From the NCBI RefSeq assembly GCF_023910635.1, contig NZ_JAAVVZ010000012.1, positions 1 through 64,000 on the forward strand: 64,000 bases of DNA, given 5' to 3'. A program made the position numbers and the translations under genes. Positions 26,614 to 34,856 of the stretch are shown piece by piece. The notes under the pieces were generated by a model. The model searched no databases, was not told the DNA's origin, and saw nothing but the letters and a program-made list of their open reading frames with translations. Source of the DNA: Sphingorhabdus sp. (GTDB taxonomy: Bacteria > Pseudomonadota > Alphaproteobacteria > Sphingomonadales > Sphingomonadaceae). Within the stretch, counting starts at the first letter, position 1, and every line of letters begins with the position of its first letter.

Positions 26614-26784
26614 TCAACCAGTTGATGCCGATTCATGCAGTATAACGTCTTTAAGATGTAACTTTTGTTTTTTCAGATCGAGAACCGTTCTGCTGTCGGG
26701 GAACGGTCTGTTTTCTTCGCGCTCCAGTTTTTGTTCGAGTTCGGCATGCTTGTTACGAAGCGCGGACAGATGATTATTATGCAC
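26614..26784 (-). CDS. YdcH/DUF465-like small protein
   Basis: A 56-residue helical protein, read from GTG with AAGGAG nine bases upstream: residues HLSALRNKHAELEQKLE, then PFPDSRTVLDLKKQKLHLKD. This is the DUF465 (YdcH) pattern of a short antiparallel coiled coil with a conserved LKKxKLxLKD segment. Function is unknown in the family. It is shorter than usual length cut-offs and easily missed. It is divergent from another DUF465 gene at 27133, and each is next to an R1 element. Confidence 0.75.
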   Translation of the reverse strand: MHNNHLSALRNKHAELEQKLEREENRPFPDSRTVLDLKKQKLHLKDVILHESASTG

Positions 26785-26883
26785 ATCATTCTCCTTCAGT
26801 CTGGGACTCGGCGATCTGAACCACGGAGTAAATCACGAATTGTGATTGGAGTCTTGCCGATAATTATCGTCGGGGCGCGAGCT

Positions 26884-27061
26884 AGGGTCAGGACCACTTA
26901 AATCCACCTTCGCGGTTTGAGGCCATATTGTTCAGTGCAAGGCGGCAAGCGCAGGGCTTAGTGGTTCTAAGTCCAAGCTTGCCAACGCGGCAATGGACAA
27001 TATGGGTCAATCCGAAGGACGTCTTGACGCCGCGAAGGTGGATTTAAGTGGTCCTGACCCT
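26884..27061. repeat. R1 hairpin element, copy B
   Basis: A 178-base copy, nearly identical to copy A (26433-26611) and in the same orientation, with ends AGGGTCAGGACC and GGTCCTGACCCT. It lies between the two DUF465-like genes and ends about 72 bases before the second one. Confidence 0.88.
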
Positions 27062-27132
27062 AAACTCAGATTTGGGCCAAGCGCCCTTTTTTTAACGATG
27101 ACTTGTTCGCCGCAGTCTGTTTAGAAAGGGGC

Positions 27133-27330
27133 ATGAACGATGATGGCTATCAGCAGCAACTGGAACAACTAAAGATTGAGCATCGGGATCTCGACGATTC
27201 CATCCGGGCGCTTTCCGCCCAAACGTTGATCGACCAACTTCAAATCGCGCGACTGAAAAAGAAAAAGCTGATTTTGAAGGACCGTATCAGGCGTCTGGAA
27301 GACCAATTGGTCCCTGATATTATAGCCTAA
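27133..27330 (+). CDS. YdcH/DUF465 family small protein
   Basis: A 65-residue protein: YQQQLEQLKIEHRDLDDSIR, then LQIARLKKKKLILKDRI and RLEDQLVPDIIA. It fits DUF465, a short two-helix coiled coil of unknown role. ATG at 27133 has GAAAGGGG upstream and is preferred to a longer frame. It converges on the ABC exporter gene. Confidence 0.85.
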   Translation: MNDDGYQQQLEQLKIEHRDLDDSIRALSAQTLIDQLQIARLKKKKLILKDRIRRLEDQLVPDIIA

Positions 27331-27357
27331 GCTGGAGCAAAGGATAATTTCATCCCG

Positions 27358-29163
27358 TTACGCATCAAATTGCAGGCTGGCGAGCCGGGCATATAAGCCG
27401 CCCGCAGCGCTCAGCGTCGCATGATCGCCCTCTTCAACAATCCTACCTTGGTCCATTACGATGATGCGGTCGGCAGAACGCACGGTTGCCAGCCGGTGTG
27501 CAATCACGATGGTGGTGCGCCCAACCATCAGGCGCTCCAGCGCGTCTTGCACCAATTTCTCGCTTTCGGCGTCCAATGCGCTCGTGGCCTCATCAAGCAA
27601 CAAGATTGGCGAATCGCGCAACAAGGCGCGCGCGATAGCGAGCCGTTGCCGCTGGCCGCCGGAAAGCCGCGCGCCGCCCTCGCCAAGATAGGTTTCCAGA
27701 CCCTCCGGTAAATCACCCAAGAACCCTGCTGCGTTTGCTTTTTCAGCCGCCGCCCAGATCGCCTCGTCGCTTGCGTCCCATTGGCCGTAACGCAGATTGT
27801 CGCGCGCGGAGGCCGCGAACAACACCGTGTCTTGTGGCACTAACGATATCCGGCGTCGGAATTCTGCGGGGTCTGCGCTAGTCAGGGAAACACCGTCAAT
27901 GCGCACGGTCCCGTTTTCGGGGTCGTAAAAGCGTTCCGCCAGTTGGAACAAAGTTGATTTGCCCGCGCCTGACGGCCCTACAACAGCAACTGTTTCCCCC
28001 GGCGATACTTTCAGGCTGAAATCGTCGAGTGCCGCGACCTCGGGCCGTGTGGGATAGCGGAAGCGAACATGTTGGAATTCCAATTGCCCGCGCGCTGGCG
28101 GCATGATAACTGCGTTAGCAGGGGGCGCAATTTCGGGCACTTCGTTCAGCAGCTCGGCGAGCCGCGATGCCGCGCCCGAGGCGCGCACAAGGTCGCCATA
28201 TACTTCGGTCAGCGCGCCAAATGACCCTGCGACCAATGCCCCGTACAAGACGACCGCGAACAAGGTTCCGGAGGATATGACGCCTTCCTTCACTTGGTCC
28301 GTGCCTTCCCAAACGAGTAATGTGATTCCGCCAAATATCAGCGCCATCACAAGTGCGGTAAGAAATGCCCGCAAACGGATACGTTTTTTCGCGGCATTGA
28401 ACGTGGCTTCAACAGCATCGGCAAATCTTGCGCCTTCGCGGCTTTCTTGCCCAAAAGCCTGAACGATCTTGATCGCGCCAAGCGCTTCGGAGATGATTGT
28501 GCCGACGCTGGCGACATTGTCCTGGCTTTTACGCGATGCCTTTTCCAGCCGCCGTCCGAGAAAGACGATTGGTAAAACGACGACCGGAATGCCCGCGAGT
28601 AACCATATGGTCAGGCTTGGAGCGAGACCGAAGAGCAAGGTAACGCCGCCCACGCCAATAAAGATATTGCGCAGTGCAACTGACACAGTGGTACCGACAA
28701 TTTGTTCGATAATTGCCGTATCGGCGGTCATTCGGCTGGCGATTTCCCCAGGGCGGTTTTCTTCGAAAAAGCGCGGGGCCAAGCGCAACAAATTTTGCTG
28801 CACCGCAACACGAATGTCACCCACCACACGCTCGCCCAGCCAGCTCACAAAGTAAAAGCGGAATGCCGTCGAAATGCCGATGATGACGACGATGCCTAAT
28901 AACAAATAGAAATAAGGCGCTGGATCTCCGCCATTTTTGACAAAGCCTTCATCGATGATCAGCCGCAAGCCATAGGGGATGGCCAGCGTAGACGCTGCTG
29001 CTGCAATCAGCGCGAGCAGGGCATAGGTGATCTGGCGGGGATAGCGGATCGTGAAATGCCCGATCATGCGCAAACTGCCAAAATTAAGCTTGGGCTTGGC
29101 CGGGACTGCTTCGGCCGCCTCGGATGTATCCATGCTTTGCGTTTCGGAAATATCGTTTGTCAT
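27358..29163 (-). CDS. ABC transporter, fused membrane and ATPase domains
   Basis: A 601-residue half-transporter of the MsbA/exporter type. Six membrane helices (about residues 40-330) include RPGEIASRMTADTAIIEQIVGT, a coupling helix common in exporters. The ATPase domain has Walker A VGPSGAGKSTL, signature LSGGQRQRLAIARALL, Walker B ILLLDEATSALD and switch AHRLATV. It works as a dimer in the inner membrane, perhaps moving lipids or hydrophobic compounds; substrate unknown. An N-terminal hydrophilic leader of about 30 residues precedes the first helix. Confidence 0.92.
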   Translation of the reverse strand: MTNDISETQSMDTSEAAEAVPAKPKLNFGSLRMIGHFTIRYPRQITYALLALIAAAASTLAIPYGLRLIIDEGFVKNGGDPAPYFYLLLGIVVIIGISTAFRFYFVSWLGERVVGDIRVAVQQNLLRLAPRFFEENRPGEIASRMTADTAIIEQIVGTTVSVALRNIFIGVGGVTLLFGLAPSLTIWLLAGIPVVVLPIVFLGRRLEKASRKSQDNVASVGTIISEALGAIKIVQAFGQESREGARFADAVEATFNAAKKRIRLRAFLTALVMALIFGGITLLVWEGTDQVKEGVISSGTLFAVVLYGALVAGSFGALTEVYGDLVRASGAASRLAELLNEVPEIAPPANAVIMPPARGQLEFQHVRFRYPTRPEVAALDDFSLKVSPGETVAVVGPSGAGKSTLFQLAERFYDPENGTVRIDGVSLTSADPAEFRRRISLVPQDTVLFAASARDNLRYGQWDASDEAIWAAAEKANAAGFLGDLPEGLETYLGEGGARLSGGQRQRLAIARALLRDSPILLLDEATSALDAESEKLVQDALERLMVGRTTIVIAHRLATVRSADRIIVMDQGRIVEEGDHATLSAAGGLYARLASLQFDA

Positions 29164-29309
29164 CGCGCTCGCCTAGCAGTGCGCCGAACCCGTAACAATC
29201 CGCCACGGAGAATGTAAATGCTTTTCCTATGGTGCAATGCACAATAAACACGTAAAGCCACATCCAATTGCGGCAGAATTCTGCCGATGGAAATATTAAA
29301 GGCCTAAAT

Positions 29310-30542
29310 ATGCTTTACACCGGATATGACCTTCAACGCGGCTGGCTTGCTGGTGCAGGCTGGGTTGCGCAAAAACAGGCGGAATGGCTCAGCGCGCTGC
29401 CTTCGCCTTTTAATTACGGCGGAATGGCACCCATAGCTGCCTCGGCATTGGAAGTTTTTGCCCATTCGGTTCTGCCGCGTGGAAAGCCAGCGTTCGGATT
29501 GCATGAAGTTGTCATCGACGGCAAAATTTTGGCGGTTCAGGAAGAAAATCTTGCGGGTAAGCCATTCGGCCAGTTGAAGCGTTTCGTCTACGAAGGCAGC
29601 AGTGAAAAGCCACGGCTTCTCATCTGCGCGCCCATGTCCGGGCATTTTGCGACGCTCTTGCGCGGCACAGTCGAGCGCATGATGGTCACGCATGACGTCT
29701 ATGTCACTGACTGGAAAGACGCGCGTGATGTGCCGTTGACAGGTGGCGGGTTCGACCTTGAAACCTATATTGATTATCTCATTGAATGGCTTGAATTTCT
29801 TGGCCCCGACGCAGGTGGGCGCGGCGCGCATATGCTTGCGGTCTGCCAGCCGTCGGTTCCGGCTTATGCCGCTGCGGCCGTTATGGCCGCGAAGGATCAT
29901 CCGCTGCGTCCGCGCACATTGACGATGATGGGCGGCCCGATCGATACGCGCGAAGCGCCGACCGCCGTCAATAACCACGCGACCCAGCGTCCGCATGAAT
30001 GGTTCGTGCAGAATGTGATCGCGACTGTGCCGCCTTATTACAAGGGTTCAGGCCGCCGCGTGTATCCCGGATTTCTGCAGCTTTCGGGCTTCATGTCGAT
30101 GAACTTGGGCAACCACATGATGAGCCATTGGTCGATGTTCTCCGACCTTGTGAAAGGCGATGGCGAAAGTGCCGACCGGCATAAGGAATTTTACGATGAA
30201 TATCGGGCGGTCTGCGACATGACGGCGGAATTCTATCTGCAAACCGTTGATACAGTGTTTCAGCGTCATTTGCTGCCAAAGGGTGAATTCAACTATCGCG
30301 GCCATTTGGTGGACCCCGCTGCCATCACCGATATTGGCTTGCTGGCGATTGAGGGTGAGCGCGATGATATCAGCGGTCTGGGCCAGACAAAGGCGGCGTT
30401 GAACATTGCAACGGGCTTGCCTGCGGCGTTCAAGAAATATCATATGGCACCAGAAGTCGGCCATTATGGCATTTTCAACGGCAGCAAATGGCGCGAAAAA
30501 ATTGCGCCCATTGTCGAAGATTGGATATCCAGCCACAATTGA
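29310..30542 (+). CDS. Intracellular polyhydroxyalkanoate depolymerase (PhaZ-like)
   Basis: A 410-residue alpha/beta hydrolase. It starts MLYTGYDLQRGWLAGAGW, as alphaproteobacterial PhaZ proteins do. PRLLICAPMSGHFATLLRG and VYVTDWKDARDVPLTGGGFDLE, together with HMLAVCQPSVPAYAA where the nucleophile is a Cys (CQPS), are hallmarks of this type. EVGHYGIFNGSKWRE holds the catalytic His. It breaks down stored polyhydroxybutyrate granules. ATG at 29310 is preferred to an upstream frame. Confidence 0.9.
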   Translation: MLYTGYDLQRGWLAGAGWVAQKQAEWLSALPSPFNYGGMAPIAASALEVFAHSVLPRGKPAFGLHEVVIDGKILAVQEENLAGKPFGQLKRFVYEGSSEKPRLLICAPMSGHFATLLRGTVERMMVTHDVYVTDWKDARDVPLTGGGFDLETYIDYLIEWLEFLGPDAGGRGAHMLAVCQPSVPAYAAAAVMAAKDHPLRPRTLTMMGGPIDTREAPTAVNNHATQRPHEWFVQNVIATVPPYYKGSGRRVYPGFLQLSGFMSMNLGNHMMSHWSMFSDLVKGDGESADRHKEFYDEYRAVCDMTAEFYLQTVDTVFQRHLLPKGEFNYRGHLVDPAAITDIGLLAIEGERDDISGLGQTKAALNIATGLPAAFKKYHMAPEVGHYGIFNGSKWREKIAPIVEDWISSHN

Positions 30543-30618
30543 GCGACGAAATATCCCCCGCTATTTCGACCTGCTTAATAGCGTTTTGCCTAGCACCGAT
30601 TCCTGCGGGTCTTCAGCG

Positions 30619-31614
30619 ATGACCTTGCATATTAACGCCACACTCGAACGCTGGCCGGTGGATGGCCATTTTACCATCGCGCGCGGGGCAAAGAAGTTTG
30701 TCGACCTGATCGTGGTCGCGGTCAGCGATGGCACGCATATCGGTTATGGCGAGGGCACCGCGATCTATTATCACGGTGAGACCGCCGAGAATTGCGTGCG
30801 CGAGGTCGCGCGCGTCACCAGCGAACTTGCCGCGCACGCCTTGCCCTTGGCCCGAGCGCTCTTGCAATCCCGCCTGCCACAAGGCGCGGCGCGCAATGCG
30901 TTGGATTGTGCGCTGTGGGATTTGGAGGCCAAGCAGACCGGACGGCCGCTTTGGGAATTGATCGGCATGAAATCGCCGCCCGTGCCGCTGGAGACCGCCT
31001 TCACCATATCCTTGGGAACGCCCGATGCAATGCATGCCGATGCGCGCAGCGCGGCGGACAATGGTTATAATCTGCTCAAGCTCAAACTAAATGGCGAGGC
31101 TGACCGCGACCGTGTTGCCGCCGTCCGCGCTGGCGCACCCAAGGCGCGTATCATTGTGGACGCCAATGAAAGCTGGGGCGCGGTGGATATCATGGCCGAA
31201 GCGGCTGCGTTAAAGACACTTGGCGTTGCCATGATTGAGCAGCCCTTGCCCGCAGGACAGGACGCCGCGCTTGCCAACCTTTCATCGCCCTTGCCCATTT
31301 TTGCCGACGAAAGCTGCCATATTGCGGCGGACGTCCCGCGCCTCGCCGGATTATATCAGGGCGTGAATATCAAGCTAGATAAAGCCGGCGGCCTGACCGA
31401 GGCTCTGGCGCTCTGTAAGGCCGCTGAGAGCGCAAAGATGGATATCATGGTCGGTTGTATGCTGTCGACCAGCATGGCTATTCAGGCGGCGTTTCTGGTG
31501 GCGCAGACGGCGTCTTGGGTTGACCTTGATGGACCTGCGTTATTGCAAAATGATCGGCCGGGCGGGTTTGTCTTTACAGACGGACGCCTGTCCCCGGCCA
31601 CAACATCAGCGTAA
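30619..31614 (+). CDS. Enolase-superfamily dipeptide epimerase (L-Ala-D/L-Glu type)
   Basis: A 331-residue enzyme. The N-terminal capping domain covers about residues 1-115 and a barrel follows. NLLKLKLNG carries the catalytic KxK lysine, IIVDANESWG the first metal-binding Asp, FADESCH the second metal region and INIKLDKAGG-type (VNIKLDKAGGLTEAL) the second catalytic Lys. Members epimerise L-Ala-D-Glu released from peptidoglycan. This fits the LD-carboxypeptidase and VanX-like genes elsewhere in the window. The last codons and TAA stop lie in sequence matching the end of repeat R2, so the 3' end may have been altered. Confidence 0.87.
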   Translation: MTLHINATLERWPVDGHFTIARGAKKFVDLIVVAVSDGTHIGYGEGTAIYYHGETAENCVREVARVTSELAAHALPLARALLQSRLPQGAARNALDCALWDLEAKQTGRPLWELIGMKSPPVPLETAFTISLGTPDAMHADARSAADNGYNLLKLKLNGEADRDRVAAVRAGAPKARIIVDANESWGAVDIMAEAAALKTLGVAMIEQPLPAGQDAALANLSSPLPIFADESCHIAADVPRLAGLYQGVNIKLDKAGGLTEALALCKAAESAKMDIMVGCMLSTSMAIQAAFLVAQTASWVDLDGPALLQNDRPGGFVFTDGRLSPATTSA

Positions 31615-32551
31615 TTCTACTTGATTGAATCGCATTGATTATGTCTCTTAGGGTTGGCTGCTCTTTATAATAAAGCGCACTGGTTGCCTGATAGGCTGCC
31701 TCATACATTTTGAATGTGGCTTCATCGCTTACGATAAAGGCTTCGTTCTCGGCGATGTTTTGGTTGTCAGCCTTTGGAAAGCGCTTTGCTTTGTGGTCAT
31801 GATAGGCGTCGGTTCCAATGAAATCCAAAACGTCTTTGTCCTGCAATAAGCAATACACATCATAATAATGGCGCATGAAATTTTTCGGCATTGCGCCATC
31901 TTCCTGCTGCTTGCGGAATTTGGTTGAAATCGCTTGTAGCTTTTCCACCAGCGTAAAGCCCGCGTGATAACAAGCAACGTCTACCGCCCTGTTATCAATT
32001 ATTTCCACCTGGTCTTTGGCAAAATCATAGGCCCATGAGCTTATCGTTCGTGGAAAATTGGGCGTGATATCATCAAAGCCCAATTCTAGCAGGATACCGT
32101 CTTTTAGACCTTCGACTTGGTTTGTGGTCGATCTGTAGTTCAACCTTATGCCGCCACTTCGATATTTTTCGTCATCAAAAGCGATGTCGCGGATGACGTT
32201 TTCAATGCCGTCAATTTTTATTGCACCTGCAACCCAATCATAAAAATCCTTGCGGCTTTGAATGTGGGCTACTTTGTCGTGATTGCTGCCTGTTTTGACA
32301 TCAAGGTTTGCGGGTGGCTCAATTCGGATATCGATATCCTCTGAGAAGCGGTGAATTAAGCCTAACCCTTTGGACAAGGACGTTCCGCCCTTCAACTCAA
32401 ACCGAAAGCCCATTGTTTGTAACCCATACAAACAATGCATGATCCAATAGTCTTTTTCGACCAAGGCGGGGTCAATACCCATCTTATCGCCAACAATTCG
32501 AATGAGATCAATAAATTCAGAATGGTTGTGTAAGAATTCTCGCTCAAGCAT
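31574..32551 (-). CDS. AbiEii-type nucleotidyltransferase toxin
   Basis: A 325-residue toxin of the AbiEii/AbiGii family. FELKGGTSLSKGLGLIHRFSEDIDIRI holds the GS and DxD motifs of the nucleotidyltransferase active site. In AbiEii toxins this domain modifies RNA (tRNA in studied members), stopping growth and blocking phage. The ATG overlaps the antitoxin stop by eight bases, so translation is coupled. The last 13 or so residues are coded by R2-like sequence and the 3' end of the epimerase gene, on the opposite strand, so the original C-terminus may be lost. Sequence is more AT-rich than its neighbours. Confidence 0.9.
   Translation of the reverse strand: MLEREFLHNHSEFIDLIRIVGDKMGIDPALVEKDYWIMHCLYGLQTMGFRFELKGGTSLSKGLGLIHRFSEDIDIRIEPPANLDVKTGSNHDKVAHIQSRKDFYDWVAGAIKIDGIENVIRDIAFDDEKYRSGGIRLNYRSTTNQVEGLKDGILLELGFDDITPNFPRTISSWAYDFAKDQVEIIDNRAVDVACYHAGFTLVEKLQAISTKFRKQQEDGAMPKNFMRHYYDVYCLLQDKDVLDFIGTDAYHDHKAKRFPKADNQNIAENEAFIVSDEATFKMYEAAYQATSALYYKEQPTLRDIINAIQSSRITLMLWPGTGVRL
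31597..31617. repeat. R2 repeat, right-end fragment
   Basis: GCCACAACATCAGCGTAATT matches the right end of the R2 repeats with a single difference over its terminal bases. It contains the epimerase stop codon and the left boundary of the AbiE module. Confidence 0.6.
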
Positions 32552-33137
32552 AGCGGAGTATAGTGTCTGGGAGTAATTTGGCAAAGAATTTCCTTGCTCT
32601 AACGCCGCCATACTCAAGCGCGGCTTTTGCCAGTTTCGAGCTGTCCATTTGGGTGGCTTTCTTGCTGATCTGCTTTAGCACAAGGTCTGCGTTTTCCGCC
32701 ATTTGTGGCAGGTTATTCACCGCATCAACCAACAAGAATTCTTGTGTCGGTTTTGATGGAAAATATGGCTTCATGGCAAAGCGAAAATTACGTCCGCCTA
32801 GCTTAAAAGCTCCATGCCGCTTGTGATTATAAACCACGGTTTCATTATAAAGCTGAGTGGTTCCTAAGCCCAAGGAATTATACAAATTTGGTGACGTGAG
32901 CATGAAGCGATCATCTTTTAGAAATGCGCGAACAAGCGTCTCATCATCGGCGGGTGCAGAACCAAAAGACGTGGTTTTCGGGGATAGGTAAAGCCCGCCT
33001 GATAGTTTTACCAAGGCACCATCCGCAACCAATTGTTTCAAGTGGCGATCAACCGCGCTCGACCATTGCTCTAGGTCGGCGCGCCTATAGACTTTGCCTT
33101 GTTTCAATTGCCCTTTTAGGTTTTCGAGTGCGCTCAT
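32544..33137 (-). CDS. AbiEi-like antitoxin and repressor (DUF6088 type)
   Basis: A 197-residue protein. The N-terminal winged helix (KVYRRADLEQWSSAVDRHLK, then LVKLSGGLYLSP) is followed by the C-terminal domain of AbiEi-like antitoxins (FMLTSPNLYNSLGLGTTQLY, then HGAFKLGGRNFRF). AbiEi proteins neutralise AbiEii and repress their own promoter through inverted repeats. Both a promoter and an inverted repeat are seen directly upstream. ATG at 33137 has GAGGATG upstream. Confidence 0.88.
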   Translation of the reverse strand: MSALENLKGQLKQGKVYRRADLEQWSSAVDRHLKQLVADGALVKLSGGLYLSPKTTSFGSAPADDETLVRAFLKDDRFMLTSPNLYNSLGLGTTQLYNETVVYNHKRHGAFKLGGRNFRFAMKPYFPSKPTQEFLLVDAVNNLPQMAENADLVLKQISKKATQMDSSKLAKAALEYGGVRARKFFAKLLPDTILRYA

Positions 33138-33156
33138 TTCATCATCCTCAATTCTA

Positions 33157-33185
33157 ACTATAGCTCCCGTGCCATCAATTTGCAA
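33157..33185 (-). promoter_or_regulatory. Promoter of the AbiE operon
   Basis: On the minus strand TTGCAA, 17 bases, then TATAGT, followed about 20 bases later by the antitoxin ATG. The -35 box lies inside the inner arm of the inverted repeat at 33176-33214, so a bound repressor would block polymerase. Confidence 0.65.
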
Positions 33186-33214
33186 GTTTTTTCATTGAAA
33201 AATCATGCAAATTG
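33176..33214. promoter_or_regulatory. Inverted repeat, likely AbiEi operator
   Basis: CAATTTGCA at 33176-33184 and its perfect complement TGCAAATTG at 33206-33214, 21 bases apart (about three helical turns centre to centre). AbiEi antitoxins are known to bind widely spaced inverted repeats at their own promoter, and the inner arm here covers the -35 box. Confidence 0.65.
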
Positions 33215-33296
33215 GATGATCAAAGACACAGATGCCCTCTTCTTTCGTGAGGATAATTATTTCAAATCAATTCTTTATGGGATTTTTTGAGAAAAG

Positions 33297-33385
33297 AATT
33301 ACGGCGACAGTGCACTAAATTATTCTGAAGGTTCGGAAAGCCCGAATCAACTCAACAGTGCGCCGTCCACAACATCACCGTAATT
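33297..33385. repeat. R2 repeat, copy 1
   Basis: An 89-base element with ends AATTACGG and CCGTAATT. The interior runs GTGCACTAAATTATTC, GAAGGTTCGGAAAGCCCGAA, then CTCAACAGTGCGCCGTCC. It lies between the AbiE operon and the GIY-YIG gene, 82 bases beyond the AbiE operator. The rest of the 33138-33487 gap has no gene. Confidence 0.85.
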
Positions 33386-33487
33386 GCTGTCACCGTTATT
33401 TGGCGTCACTCCTAAAGAGGTCTCGCATATTATATCGAAACTCACAGCAGAATTGACCGGAAAACGTCGGGTAGCTAAGGTGTGGGG

Positions 33488-34471
33488 ATGACGCTGGGAG
33501 AAATCACTCTCGAAGACCGCCAGGTCTGGGTTCGCGCCTTTTATGGCTTCAACCCGGAAGAGGCTGGATATATAGGCTTCACACATGAGGCTCAGCGCGA
33601 AGATATGCTGACCAAGATGAATGACGGAGATTTTGTCCTCATCTACGGCGCCGTTGACTCTCTCACTGACACCGATCTGCAGAGGCAGGCACTAGGATTC
33701 ATGGAAATCAAACTGGAACGATGCCGTGATTTGCACCGGCAGAATGAAGCTTCAAGGCAGTGGAAGATTGATCATGGTTTTCAGGAGAGGTGGACTTATG
33801 GTCTGAAGGTCGTTCGCGCATGGCGCGTAATCAACAGAGTTCACATAAGGAACATCGCACCGAAAGCCTATGACACCAAGAAACGGTTTGAGAGGACGAC
33901 AAAGGCTGTCCTGCTTGAGCCAGAGGAAAAGCGCAGGGCGCTCAGCCATAATGTTCGGCAGGTAAATGTCTACGGTGAACCGCCCATCGCGGCGAATGAT
34001 CTCGCCAGTGGTCATATGAATGAGGTACTGAAACCGTCGAAAGGTGTTCCTCCAAGTTTCGGTGATCGCACATCACAACATGAAGACGGTGACAACTTCC
34101 TCTACCTTATGAAACTGTCAGCAAACGCAGAGGCGCTTCTCGGACGAACTGGTGCTCATCTTGGTAAGGCGCTGGTGAAAGTTGGCCGATCAAACGATGC
34201 GACCCGGCGATTAAAAGAGGTGAATGGGGGATTCCCCGAACGGGCCGTTTGCCGCTGGGAGCTGACGCACAAGCAACGGTTTGACAATGGGCAGACTGCG
34301 CACGATTATGAGACGGAGTTGAAAGCGTTCTTCGCCAAAGAATTCACCTCTCAAGCGGGGGAGTTCTATACCGGTGATTGGAATGCAATTGATCGGGCAT
34401 TCCAATCCTTCTGTTATTCAAAAATGCCAAAAATTCTCGCCGCGGTCGGCAAGGCCAAGGGAGTAAAATAG
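33488..34471 (+). CDS. PUA/EVE-like plus GIY-YIG (T5orf172) nuclease protein
   Basis: A 327-residue protein with two parts. Residues 1-165 have a beta-rich segment, RAFYGFNPEEAGYIGFTH, NDGDFVLIYGA and RQALGFMEI, a layout resembling the PUA-like (EVE/ASCH/YTH) fold, which in other proteins reads modified bases. Residues about 203-310 match the T5orf172 branch of GIY-YIG nucleases: NFLYLMKLS, LVKVGRSNDATRRLKEVNGGFP, AHDYETELKAFF and the late acid in GEFYTG. This suggests a nuclease guided by a modified-base reader, but the N-terminal call is by pattern only. Its TAG stop touches R2 copy 2, and R2 copy 1 ends about 100 bases before its ATG. Codon use differs from the neighbours. Confidence 0.75.
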   Translation: MTLGEITLEDRQVWVRAFYGFNPEEAGYIGFTHEAQREDMLTKMNDGDFVLIYGAVDSLTDTDLQRQALGFMEIKLERCRDLHRQNEASRQWKIDHGFQERWTYGLKVVRAWRVINRVHIRNIAPKAYDTKKRFERTTKAVLLEPEEKRRALSHNVRQVNVYGEPPIAANDLASGHMNEVLKPSKGVPPSFGDRTSQHEDGDNFLYLMKLSANAEALLGRTGAHLGKALVKVGRSNDATRRLKEVNGGFPERAVCRWELTHKQRFDNGQTAHDYETELKAFFAKEFTSQAGEFYTGDWNAIDRAFQSFCYSKMPKILAAVGKAKGVK

Positions 34472-34570
34472 AATTACGGTAAATCACCGTGACCGTGCAC
34501 TAAATCATTCTGAAGGTTTGGAAAGCCCGAATCAACTCAACAGTGCGCCGTCCACAACATCACCGTAATT
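34472..34570. repeat. R2 repeat, copy 2
   Basis: A 99-base copy in the same orientation as copy 1, starting at the base after the GIY-YIG stop codon. It has ten extra bases near its left end compared with copy 1 (TAAATCACCGTG). Confidence 0.88.
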
Positions 34571-34572
34571 CT

Positions 34573-34602
34573 GTAATAATTTAGTGCACTGTCACGGTAA
34601 TT
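34573..34602. repeat. R2 repeat, inverted left-end fragment
   Basis: The complement of the R2 left end (AATTACCGTGACAGTGCACT on the minus strand) lies directly beyond copy 2 in inverted orientation. It suggests a partial second insertion or an aborted rearrangement. Confidence 0.7.
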
Positions 34603-34628
34603 CCTATGCGCAGATCAGGGAGCGGGCG

Positions 34629-34775
34629 GGGCTTTCCTCCCCCACCGGGGGAGGGGGACCAGCGAAGCTGGTGGAGGGGCACGTGCAGGGTGTCACCACA
34701 TCGAAGGGGCAGGAGAACCGGAGCGTGCCCCTCCAATATCCGTCGGATGGTTCCCCTCCCCGTGCCGGGGAGGAT
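34629..34775. repeat. GGGGAGG palindrome, copy 2
   Basis: CTCCCCCACCGGGGGAG at the left and CTCCCCGTGCCGGGGAGG at the right, with GACCAGCGAAGCTGGT between. Same family as 10498-10660. Confidence 0.65.
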
Positions 34776-34856
34776 ACTCAATCACCCCCGCGCGCCATCC
34801 ATCGTTCTTCGCGCATGGCTCTGGCCCCCTCTCCCCCTGAAGGGGGTGAGGGGCGT

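Noticed and set aside
26433-27061. CRISPR array
   Set aside because: Repeats are long hairpins with one copy each beside genes, with no series of equal spacers.
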